Source: Alphaproteobacteria bacterium | GTDB lineage: Bacteria; Pseudomonadota; Alphaproteobacteria; Caulobacterales; Parvularculaceae | Direction: 5' to 3' | Length of the DNA stretch: 48,513 nucleotides | NCBI GenBank assembly: GCA_013151255.1 | Contig: JAADIQ010000043.1 | Span: forward strand, 1-48,513 | Shown: in pieces, positions 42,105-48,513 of the stretch | Numbering within the stretch: the first letter of the stretch is position 1 | How the letters are laid out: each line of letters begins with the position of its first letter | Program-made: the position numbers and the translations under genes | The notes under the pieces: model-generated | Databases searched by the model: none | What the model saw: only the letters and a program-made list of their open reading frames with translations | What the model was told of the DNA's origin: nothing

Positions 42105-43508
42105 ATGGACCAATCCCCCCGCCTATCGCTTTCCTACCTTATGCCCGCCCAAGCGCAAAAACATGTCACCGTCAATGAGACGTTCCGGCGGCTTGACCAG
42201 CTTGTGCAGCAGACCGTCCTGTCACGGACGGTCGCCGCCGAGCCCGGCGCGCCCAGCGATGGCGACGCCTATATTCTGCCCGCCATCCCAACAGGGACGG
42301 CGTGGGCGACATTCGCGCAGAACAACATCGCCGCCTATCAGGATGGCGGCTGGACGCAAATTTCCGCTATTGAAGGCTTTAGCGCCTGGGTCGCGGACGC
42401 CGACGAATTCATCATCTATGACGGCGCGGCATGGAACCCTGTGTCCGGCGGCGGCGGCGAGACTGCCGCAAAGTTCGGCGTCAACACAACGGCGGATGCG
42501 ACCAACAAGCTCACCGTCAAGTCAAACGCAGTCCTCTTCGATGCGCTTGATGTCGCCGAGAGCGGAACCGGCGACAGCCAGGTTAAGGTCAACAAAGAGG
42601 CGGTCGGCGACACCGCCTCGCATTTGTTCCAGACCGGCTTTTCCGGCCGCGCAGAATTTGGCCTGACCGGCGATGATGATTTTCACGTTAAAGTCAGCGC
42701 CAATGGGTCATCGTGGACTGAAGCGATTGTTATCGACAAGGACAATGGGCGTGTTGGCCTCGGAACAAATACACCTGCGGCAACCTTAGATGTATTTGAT
42801 GGAACGATCAGGTTAACTGCATCAGATGGGGGACGTTTAATTGAACTAACGGACTTATCCGGCGCCACTAATAATGGAGCTATTCGTATCTATAATGATG
42901 CTGGAACAGAACAAATTCGAATGTCTTCTGTTACTGATAGCTGGGTTAATCTTAATTTTGGTGTAGGGACATCATCCCCTGGAGCAAGGTTTTCTGTACA
43001 AGGGGGTGGTGCTATTTTTGGCTCGCCGACAGGCGGCGATAAGGGCGCAGGCACAATCAATGCGCAAGACGTCTATGATGATAACACGTTATTGACCTGT
43101 TATGTATTCGACCAGATGTTGGATGGCGCTATCAACGATCAGAAATGGGACGGCAAGGTCCCCGACCGGATCATTCCTGCTGAAAAAGAGTTCGACGAAG
43201 AGACCGGCCAAGAACGCGTCATCAAATCTGAGGAGACGATTGCCCGAACGCATGAACCGATGCGTAAATTCCGCGCCCGCATTGGTACGCCCGAAGACCC
43301 GCTGACACTTGACGGCTACGCAAAGCACTGGCGTGAGAGGCGCCACCTCACCTCGATGCCGAATGAGGCGGCATTCGACCCTGCCAGTGGCCTGCCCACG
43401 GGCAAGTGGGTGCAGCGCCTGGTGGAGACCGTGGAGATCCAGGCGGTGCTGATTGAGGAACTGAACCAGCGTCTGAAAATGCTTGAAACCGCAAAGCCGG
43501 TGCGGTGA
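42105..43508 (+). CDS. DUF2793 tail-fibre-like protein
   Basis: A 467-residue product. The N-terminus RLSLSYLMPAQAQKHVTVNETFRRLDQLVQQTV ... GDAYILP ... AWATFAQNNIAAYQDGGWTQI is the DUF2793 domain, found in tail fibres and in the gene transfer agent fibre of Rhodobacter. The middle (about 220-310) has tail-fibre repeats of the type GLGTNTPAATLDVFDG and GVGTSSPGARFSVQGG, encoded by an AT-rich segment. The C-terminus (NAQDVYDDNTLLTCYVFDQMLDG ... VEIQAVLIEELNQRLKMLE) ends in a coiled coil. ATG 42105 has GGAGG 7 nt upstream. No other phage or GTA structural gene is within the window. Role inferred: receptor binding by a GTA or a relic prophage. Confidence 0.85.
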   Translation: MDQSPRLSLSYLMPAQAQKHVTVNETFRRLDQLVQQTVLSRTVAAEPGAPSDGDAYILPAIPTGTAWATFAQNNIAAYQDGGWTQISAIEGFSAWVADADEFIIYDGAAWNPVSGGGGETAAKFGVNTTADATNKLTVKSNAVLFDALDVAESGTGDSQVKVNKEAVGDTASHLFQTGFSGRAEFGLTGDDDFHVKVSANGSSWTEAIVIDKDNGRVGLGTNTPAATLDVFDGTIRLTASDGGRLIELTDLSGATNNGAIRIYNDAGTEQIRMSSVTDSWVNLNFGVGTSSPGARFSVQGGGAIFGSPTGGDKGAGTINAQDVYDDNTLLTCYVFDQMLDGAINDQKWDGKVPDRIIPAEKEFDEETGQERVIKSEETIARTHEPMRKFRARIGTPEDPLTLDGYAKHWRERRHLTSMPNEAAFDPASGLPTGKWVQRLVETVEIQAVLIEELNQRLKMLETAKPVR

Positions 43509-43525
43509 CGGAGCCGCGCGCTGAA

Positions 43526-44046
43526 TTAAGCCGGCTTGAAGGCCAGGGCGACGCCATTATTGCAATAGCGCAGCCCGGTTTGCGCCGGGCCGTCTTTGAA
43601 CAGATGGCCCTGATGGCCGCCGCAGCGCGCGCAATGAAATGATATTCGGTGCGCGGAATGATCATCCTGAAGTCATTTTTGGTTTCAAGCGCGCCGGGAA
43701 TATAGTCAAAAAAGCTCGGCCAGCCGGTGCCGCTGTCGAATTTTTGCTCGGATTTGAAAAGGTCAAAGCCGCAGCCGGCGCAAGCGAAAATCCCGTCGCG
43801 TTTTTCATTGTCGAGCGGGCTGGAACCGGGACGTTCGGTCGCCTCCCGGCGCAACACCGCATAAGCCTCCGGCGACAGGCGGGCCTTCCATTCTTTTCCC
43901 GAAAGCTGCCATTTGTCGTAGTCGCGAATATCGCTCGCGCGGCTTTTGCCTTTAGTCATCCATCGCTCCTTCGCTTGGCCGCCGCCAGCGGCGGCGAGGC
44001 CGCCGAGAAGTCCAAGGCTGATTGCCCGCCGCGTTATTTTTGTCAT
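43526..44046 (-). pseudogene. msrB: Tat-exported methionine-(R)-sulfoxide reductase, frameshifted by a 5-bp duplication
   Basis: The N-terminus ITRRAISLGLLGGLAAAGGGQA is a twin-arginine signal. The MsrB domain follows with SGKEWKARLSPEAYAVLRREATERPGSSPL, the first zinc pair ACAGCGFDLF, and [31 protein letters not shown]. The next block should read [35 protein letters not shown], which is all present in another frame, ending in TAA at 43526-43528. The shift is caused by a perfect tandem duplication, AATGA-AATGA at 43633-43642; removing one copy restores YHCARCGG exactly. In the current frame the second zinc pair and the catalytic Cys (RYCNN) are lost. Confidence 0.9.
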
Positions 44047-44121
44047 GTTGCCGTTCCGATTTTACCATATCATCGAGCGATTAATCGGAATCGCCCGATA
44101 ATATGGATTCTTTATTACGCG

Positions 44122-44142
44122 CCGGTTTTTGCGAAAAACCGG
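44122..44142. terminator. perfect 9-bp hairpin between ubiA and msrB
   Basis: CCGGTTTTT-GCG-AAAAACCGG. On the minus strand it is preceded by GCGAAAAAGTGGAATC, giving the AAAAAGTG...CCGGTTTT form of dispersed alphaproteobacterial palindromes. No clean T run follows on either strand, so terminator function is uncertain. Confidence 0.4.
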
Positions 44143-44204
44143 ATTCCACTTTTTCGCCCGGCGCTCTCGACGCCCACCCGGGAGCAATCTAGGCAATGGC
44201 GCTT

Positions 44205-45134
44205 TCACAACATACCCGCCAGCACTTCACAAATTGGCGCCAGCAACAACAAAAGCCCGGCGTTACGGTTGGATTTGAAAAGCATCAAGCAATTGTGAGC
44301 ATCATTAATGTCGAGTTTTTTAATCTGCCAGACAAAATGGGCGGCCGCCGGCGCCAGCGCCACAAAGAACACAAACGACGCGCCACTGAAAAGCCCGGCG
44401 GCGGCGAACAGCGCCAGCGTTGTAGCGAAGAAACCGGCGAGCCAAAGCGGCGTTGCCGCGCCAAGGCGCAGCGCCGTCGACTTGACGCCGATAAGCACGT
44501 CATCTTCCTTATCCTGATGCGCATAGATGGTGTCATAGCCAAGGGTCCAGAAAAATCCGGCGGCGTAAATCGCAACGGCGCCGGGCGACAGCGCCCCCGC
44601 CGCCGCCGCGTAGCCGACCAGCGCCCCCCAATTGAAGGTAAGGCCGAGCCAGGCCTGCGGCCAATAGGTGATGCGCTTCATAAACGGATAGATCGCCACC
44701 AGCCCAAGCGAGGCGAGCCCGACAAAGACGGCGAAGGTGTTGAACTGGATGAGAACAAGAAGTCCGACGAGGCACAGCGCAATCAAAAACGCCCAGGCTT
44801 GGCGCAAAGAAATCTGTCCCGAGGGGATCGGGCGCAGCGCAGTGCGTTCGACCCGCCCGTCAAAATCCCGGTCGACAATGTCGTTATAGGCGCAGCCGGC
44901 GCCGCGCATCACATAGGCGCCGATGGCCAAGAGGCCCGCATACCAGAACAGGCGGGCGCCGCCATGGCCGGCGCTTGCGGCCAGCGCCAGCCCCCAAAAG
45001 CACGGGATCAACAACAGCCACACGCCAATCGGCCGGTCAGCGCGCATCAGCCGCAGATAAGGCTGCGCACGCATCGGCGCGCGATCGACCCAATTGCCGG
45101 GAACGGCGTCAGCAGGTGCGGCGGGGTTGGTCAT
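44205..45134 (-). CDS. ubiA: 4-hydroxybenzoate polyprenyltransferase
   Basis: A 309-residue, roughly eight-helix membrane enzyme. The two Asp-rich Mg-pyrophosphate sites are NDIVDRDFD (residues 84-92) and YDTIYAHQDKEDD (200-212), with RADRPIGVWLLLIPCFWG near the start and YPFMKRITYWPQAWLG. It attaches the polyprenyl tail to 4-hydroxybenzoate in ubiquinone biosynthesis. It is divergent from the phosphatase-like gene at 45180. Confidence 0.96.
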   Translation of the reverse strand: MTNPAAPADAVPGNWVDRAPMRAQPYLRLMRADRPIGVWLLLIPCFWGLALAASAGHGGARLFWYAGLLAIGAYVMRGAGCAYNDIVDRDFDGRVERTALRPIPSGQISLRQAWAFLIALCLVGLLVLIQFNTFAVFVGLASLGLVAIYPFMKRITYWPQAWLGLTFNWGALVGYAAAAGALSPGAVAIYAAGFFWTLGYDTIYAHQDKEDDVLIGVKSTALRLGAATPLWLAGFFATTLALFAAAGLFSGASFVFFVALAPAAAHFVWQIKKLDINDAHNCLMLFKSNRNAGLLLLLAPICEVLAGML

Positions 45135-45179
45135 GACGCTATTCTTGACCCAGAAGCTAGGGGAAGGTCAAACAGCTAA

Positions 45180-45506
45180 ATGACACAGAAGCTTTTGTTT
45201 ATATGCACTCAAAACCGGCTTCGCAGCCCGACGGCGGAACAGGTATTTTCAACTTGGGACGACATTGAATGCGATTCAGCAGGATTGGCGCCTGACGCGG
45301 GCGTGTCGCTTTCAACGGAACAGATCGATTGGGCGGATATAATCTTCGTTATGGAAAAGGTGCATAGAAATAAGTTATCCAAAAAATTCCGAAGCCATCT
45401 AAAAGGTAAGCGTGTAATTGTTCTTGGGATTCCGGATGATTTTGAATTTATGGAAGAGGGTTTAGTGCGCATCCTCAAGATGAAAGTTCCGCAGTTCTTA
45501 CGATGA
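45180..45506 (+). CDS. low-molecular-weight phosphotyrosine phosphatase-like protein
   Basis: A 108-residue protein with the P-loop C9-TQNRL-R15-S (Cx5RS) at the N-terminus, as in LMW protein tyrosine phosphatases, and GLAPDAG plus IIFVMEKVHRNKLSKKF. It is shorter than classical members (about 150 aa), and no DPY tail is seen; PDDFEF is in that region instead. Activity and substrate are uncertain. The stop overlaps the RsmE start (ATGA at 45503-45506). Confidence 0.85.
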   Translation: MTQKLLFICTQNRLRSPTAEQVFSTWDDIECDSAGLAPDAGVSLSTEQIDWADIIFVMEKVHRNKLSKKFRSHLKGKRVIVLGIPDDFEFMEEGLVRILKMKVPQFLR

Positions 45507-46273
45507 CCCCACGCCTCTACATAACCGCCGCCCTCGAAACCGACACCGCTGCGCCGCTTAGCCAGGCGCAGGCGCATTATCTTAAAAATGTGCTGCGCCG
45601 GGGCGAGGGGGATGAGCTTCGCCTGTTCAACGGCCGCGACGGCGAGTTTGCCGGCGAGATTGTGGCGCTGAAAAAGAAGGCCGGGCTGGTCGCCGTCAAG
45701 GCGCAAACCCGGATGCAGGAAACCGGTCCCGACCTGACGCTGTGCTTTGCGCCGGTAAAACGCGGGCCGCTGGAAATGATTATCCAGAAGGCGACGGAAA
45801 TCGGTGTTGCGAGGTTTCTGCCGGTGATCACCGAGCGCACCACCGCGCCGAAAATAAACTGCGAGCGGCTGGAAGCAATTGCGATTGAGGCCGCTGAGCA
45901 ATGCGGGCGCATGGATGTTCCCATAGTGGCCGCGCCGGTCAAGCTTGAACGGATGCTAGATGATTGGCCTACGGAACAACAGCTGGTGTTTTGCGATGAG
46001 GCGGGCGATGACGAAGGCGCTGAATGGGGCGGGCGACATGGCCGCGCGGCGCCTGCATTAGAAGCGCTAAAGACAACGAATAGCAAAACTCATAAGTGGG
46101 CGGTACTCACCGGACCGGAGGGTGGATTTTCTTTTGCAGAAAGAAACCGCATTCGCGCCATGGCGTTTGTCACGCCAATAACCCTCGGCCCCCGCATTTT
46201 ACGGGCCGACACAGCCGCGCTTGCCGCCTTGGTTTTGTGGCAGGCCGCATTAGGCGACTGGCGGCGTTCATGA
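45503..46273 (+). CDS. rsmE: 16S rRNA (uracil(1498)-N3)-methyltransferase
   Basis: A 256-residue SPOUT methyltransferase: N-terminal PUA-like segment (PRLYITAALETDTAAPLSQAQAHYLKNVLRRGEGDELRLFNGRDGEF), then LCFAPVKRGPLEMIIQKATEIGVARFLPVITERT and the SAM-binding knot VLTGPEGGFSFAERNRI and ITLGPRILRADTAALAAL. It methylates U1498 of 16S rRNA. It overlaps the upstream gene by 4 nt. Confidence 0.96.
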   Translation: MTPRLYITAALETDTAAPLSQAQAHYLKNVLRRGEGDELRLFNGRDGEFAGEIVALKKKAGLVAVKAQTRMQETGPDLTLCFAPVKRGPLEMIIQKATEIGVARFLPVITERTTAPKINCERLEAIAIEAAEQCGRMDVPIVAAPVKLERMLDDWPTEQQLVFCDEAGDDEGAEWGGRHGRAAPALEALKTTNSKTHKWAVLTGPEGGFSFAERNRIRAMAFVTPITLGPRILRADTAALAALVLWQAALGDWRRS

Positions 46274-46364
46274 AGTCACCAATTGGTGATGTCAAAAACT
46301 CTTGGCGGCGTGCGCCCTGCGCTATAGAGCGGTTCGACACGCTGCGGCCGCATCGGAGAGAGTT

Positions 46365-47711
46365 TTGGCTACGACAATAGAATCAAAAGATCAGCTGACG
46401 GCGTACCTCGCCTCCGGCTGCAAGCCGAAAGACCAATGGCGCATCGGCACCGAGCACGAAAAGTTTGTGTTCTGTGAGACCGGATTGGGCCCTGTCTCTT
46501 ATGACGGCGAGCGCGGCATCCGCGCGATACTGGAAGCGTTATCGCAAGAGACCGGCTGGGCGTTAATGATGGAGGGCGATCATCCGATCGGGCTGAAGGG
46601 TGAGCGCGCCAGCGTGTCGCTGGAGCCGGGCGGACAGTTTGAGCTTTCCGGCGCGCCGCTGGAAAATGTGCACGAGACTTGCGACGAAGTGCACCGCCAT
46701 CTTGATGCGGTGAAGAAAATTTGCGAGCCGCTGGGGGTTGCGTTTTTGGGCGTTGGCTTTGCGCCGACCTGGAAGCTTGCGGAAATGCCGCATATGCCCA
46801 AGTCGCGCTACGACATCATGCGCCGCTATATGCCAACCAAAGGCGAACTCGGCCTCGACATGATGCACCGCACCTGCACCGTGCAGGTTAATCTCGATTT
46901 CGCCTCCGAGGCGGATATGGCGGCGAAGTTTCGCACCTCGCTGGCGTTGCAGCCGATTGCGACCGCGCTGTTTGCCAATTCCGGCCTGATTGAGGGCAGG
47001 GCTGCGGGTTATGCGTCCTACCGTGCGCATATCTGGACCGATACGGACGCGGACCGAACCGGGCTGTTGAATTTTGTGTTTGAAGACGGCTTCGGATTTG
47101 AGCGCTATACGGATTACCTGCTGGATGTGCCGATGTATTTTGTGCGTCGGGGCGGGCGTTATATCGATGCGGCGGGATTATCGTTTCGCGACTTTATGCG
47201 CGGAGAATTATCGGTGCTGCCCGGCGAGAAGCCGACCATGGAAGATTGGGAAGACCATCTGTCGACAGCATTTCCGGAAGTCCGTCTCAAGACGTTTTTG
47301 GAAATGCGCGGCGCCGATAGCGGGCCATGGTCGTTGATTTGCGCGCTGCCGGCGTTTTGGGTCGGGCTGTTATATGACGATGAGGCGTTGGCTGCCGCCT
47401 GGGACGTCGCCAAGGGCTGGAGCCCGGAGGAGCGCGAAGTGTTGCGCGATGAGGCGGCGCGATATGGCTTTAAGGCAAGCGTTGGCGGGCGAACGGTGCG
47501 CGAAATCGCGCTTGAGGTGCTCGACATATCCAGAGCCGGGCTGCGCCGCCGCGCGCGGCTAGGCAACATGAAAGAAGACGAGACCACCTATCTCGACCCG
47601 CTGGCAAAAGTCGCAAAAACCGGCGTCACCCTCGGCGAGCAAACCGTAGAACGCTTCTTCGGTGAGTTTGATGAAGACGTGAAGCGGTTGTTTGACGCGT
47701 GTAAGTATTAG
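46365..47711 (+). CDS. gshA: glutamate-cysteine ligase, EgtA/plant-type
   Basis: A 448-residue enzyme making gamma-glutamylcysteine for glutathione. Motifs: WRIGTEHEKF near the N-terminus, LMMEGDHPIGLKGERASVSLEPGGQFELSGAPLENVHETCDEV, MHRTCTVQVNLDFASEADMAAKFR and WTDTDADRTGLLNFVFEDGFGFERYTDYLLDVPMYFV, all typical of alphaproteobacterial GshA. I choose TTG 46365 (MATTIESKDQLTAYL), preceded by GGAGAG; the ATG at 46302 would add 21 unconserved residues overlapping a likely promoter (TTGGCG ... TATAGA, 46303-46329). Confidence 0.94.
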   Translation: MATTIESKDQLTAYLASGCKPKDQWRIGTEHEKFVFCETGLGPVSYDGERGIRAILEALSQETGWALMMEGDHPIGLKGERASVSLEPGGQFELSGAPLENVHETCDEVHRHLDAVKKICEPLGVAFLGVGFAPTWKLAEMPHMPKSRYDIMRRYMPTKGELGLDMMHRTCTVQVNLDFASEADMAAKFRTSLALQPIATALFANSGLIEGRAAGYASYRAHIWTDTDADRTGLLNFVFEDGFGFERYTDYLLDVPMYFVRRGGRYIDAAGLSFRDFMRGELSVLPGEKPTMEDWEDHLSTAFPEVRLKTFLEMRGADSGPWSLICALPAFWVGLLYDDEALAAAWDVAKGWSPEEREVLRDEAARYGFKASVGGRTVREIALEVLDISRAGLRRRARLGNMKEDETTYLDPLAKVAKTGVTLGEQTVERFFGEFDEDVKRLFDACKY

Positions 47712-47714
47712 GCC

Positions 47715-48356
47715 GTGTCAGACCCGCATCTTGATGTCTTCGGCGACATATCTGCGGCTTGCGACGTGCTTGCCAACAAAGACAAAGCGCTGGCGCGGGC
47801 TTTGGAAGCGATTGAAGCCCCGCATATCCGTCGCCGCCGCGGCGGGTTTGAGGCGCTGTTTCGCATCATTGTTGAGCAACAAGTCTCGGTCGCCAGCGCG
47901 CAGGCGATATGGGCGCGTTGTCGCGAGACCGTCAAGCCGATGCGCCCGCACCGTGCGATTGCTCTGGGTGCGGACGGCCTTCGCACCTGCGGGTTAACCG
48001 GCGCCAAGGCGGGCTATGTGTTCGGGCTTGCGGAAATGATTGATGAAGGCGCGCTCGATTTAAAACGCCTGCCGGCGCTCGACGATATGGCGGCGGCCGA
48101 TGTGCTGCGCTCGGTCAAGGGGATAGGCCCGTGGACGGCGGCAATTTATCTTCTGTTCTGCGAGGGCCGGGTCGATATCTGGCCGCCCGGAGACGTCGCG
48201 CTGCTTGGCGCCTATAAGACCGCGCGCCTGCGCGGGCCCAAGCCGGATATGGCGAGGATGGACGCAAACGCTAAAAAATGGGCGCCCTATCGCGGCGTCG
48301 CCGCACATATTTTATGGACCTATTACGCCCATATCCGTGGCCGCACGCCCATATAA
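47715..48356 (+). CDS. DNA-3-methyladenine glycosylase II family protein (AlkA-like)
   Basis: A 213-residue HhH-GPD glycosylase: GGFEALFRIIVEQQVSVASAQAIWARC, then the helix-hairpin-helix VKGIGPWTAAIYLLFCEGRVDIWPPGDVALLGA, whose Asp in PPGD is the catalytic residue. It removes alkylated bases to start base-excision repair. The N-terminal AlkA domain is absent, as in shorter bacterial forms. It starts with GTG at 47715, 3 nt after gshA, and is probably co-transcribed with it. Confidence 0.92.
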   Translation: MSDPHLDVFGDISAACDVLANKDKALARALEAIEAPHIRRRRGGFEALFRIIVEQQVSVASAQAIWARCRETVKPMRPHRAIALGADGLRTCGLTGAKAGYVFGLAEMIDEGALDLKRLPALDDMAAADVLRSVKGIGPWTAAIYLLFCEGRVDIWPPGDVALLGAYKTARLRGPKPDMARMDANAKKWAPYRGVAAHILWTYYAHIRGRTPI

Positions 48357-48482
48357 TACCAACGGTCAAAAAGGATGACCGTTGGGCGCTCAAGCGCCAC
48401 GCAGGCTATCGCGCCATAAGGCGCGGCGGCCAGTCGGCCTTGCCAAAGGGCAAAATGAGTGGCTCATTTTGTACTTTGGTAT
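48356..48482. repeat. 127-bp multi-hairpin element with terminal inverted repeats
   Basis: ATACCAA (48356-48362) and TTGGTAT (48476-48482) are exact terminal inverted repeats. Between them lie perfect hairpins in a row: CCAACGGTCA/TGACCGTTGG (48359-48385), GGCGC/GCGCC (48385-48398), GCGCC/GGCGC (48411-48424), GGCC/GGCC, TTGCC/GGCAA, and CAAAATGAG-TGG-CTCATTTTG near the right end. The element touches the glycosylase stop codon (48354-48356). It looks like a folded RNA or a small non-autonomous mobile element. Confidence 0.7.
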
Positions 48483-48513
48483 AACTTAGCCGTGTTGCGA
48501 AAATGCCGCCGGT

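Noticed and set aside
43348-43525. C-terminal extension of the MsrB frame into the DUF2793 gene
   Set aside because: Product of the 5-bp frameshift; the original stop is at 43526-43528.
44196-45179. 327-codon plus-strand frame opposite ubiA
   Set aside because: Low-complexity, Arg/Gln-rich shadow of a confidently identified gene.
48278-48484. Small plus-strand frame at the window end
   Set aside because: It overlaps the glycosylase gene and then translates hairpin DNA; no domain or ribosome-binding site.

Overview
The window reads as chromosomal DNA of a GC-rich alphaproteobacterium, probably aquatic. Markers are an alphaproteobacterial RpoH, EgtA/plant-type glutamate-cysteine ligase, DUF4169, DUF6460 and DUF6476 proteins, a 6S RNA next to the 5-formyl-THF cyclo-ligase gene, a DUF2793 tail-fibre protein of the kind linked to gene transfer agents, and dispersed TAGAGC palindromes. 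A lineage near Hyphomonadales/Parvularculales is a guess; order level cannot be proved from this stretch. No rRNA, tRNA, CRISPR array or complete insertion sequence was seen.

Layout. 1-6.2 kb: end of a Crp/Fnr regulator, EF-P, a frameshifted DUF5916 outer-membrane protein, and a hybrid histidine kinase with two receivers. 6.2-12 kb: YebC, then a plus-strand group (flavin halogenase-like protein, SDR, YjhX toxin) lying inside what is in many alphaproteobacteria a compact minus-strand block (6S RNA, fau, ymdB, yebC). 12-20.4 kb: rluB-DUF4169-rsmD operon with ATGA overlaps, methyltransferase, tadA, acyl-CoA dehydrogenase, a frameshifted methyltransferase, MAPEG, HxlR, and a GFA/MmcQ/membrane operon. 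20.4-28.7 kb: many small accessory and stress genes, including two regulator/target pairs with good palindromic operators (TetR/CPBP protease; TetR then alpha/beta hydrolase). 28.9-36 kb: autotransporter-like barrel with an OmpA-like tail, RpoH, HxlR/GST divergent pair, secreted protein, lipoprotein amidase. 36-44 kb: RluD/DUF6476 divergent pair, an exported protein with a phage tail-tube (gp19)-like stretch, membrane protein plus winged-helix regulator, MscS channel, DUF2793 tail fibre, and a disrupted Tat-exported MsrB. 44-48.5 kb: UbiA, phosphatase-like protein, RsmE, GshA, AlkA-type glycosylase and a dense multi-hairpin element.

The most striking structure is a family of palindromic elements (645-750, 12198-12439, 20358-20391, 40166-40287) whose TAGAGC or CTAGA end forms, or lies at, the stop codon of a neighbouring gene. 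Two loci share one two-module design, and the 33-bp copy at 20359-20391 is exactly what remains if the 12.2-kb copy collapses between two internal ACAAAAAGTG repeats. Four genes are broken by small indels (DUF5916, ymdB, a methyltransferase, msrB). The msrB lesion is a clean 5-bp tandem duplication; the other three are single-base changes in or next to short homopolymers and could be sequencing errors. Other items of interest are the signal-peptide protein with a gp19-like segment and the mosaic, AT-rich centre of the DUF2793 fibre.
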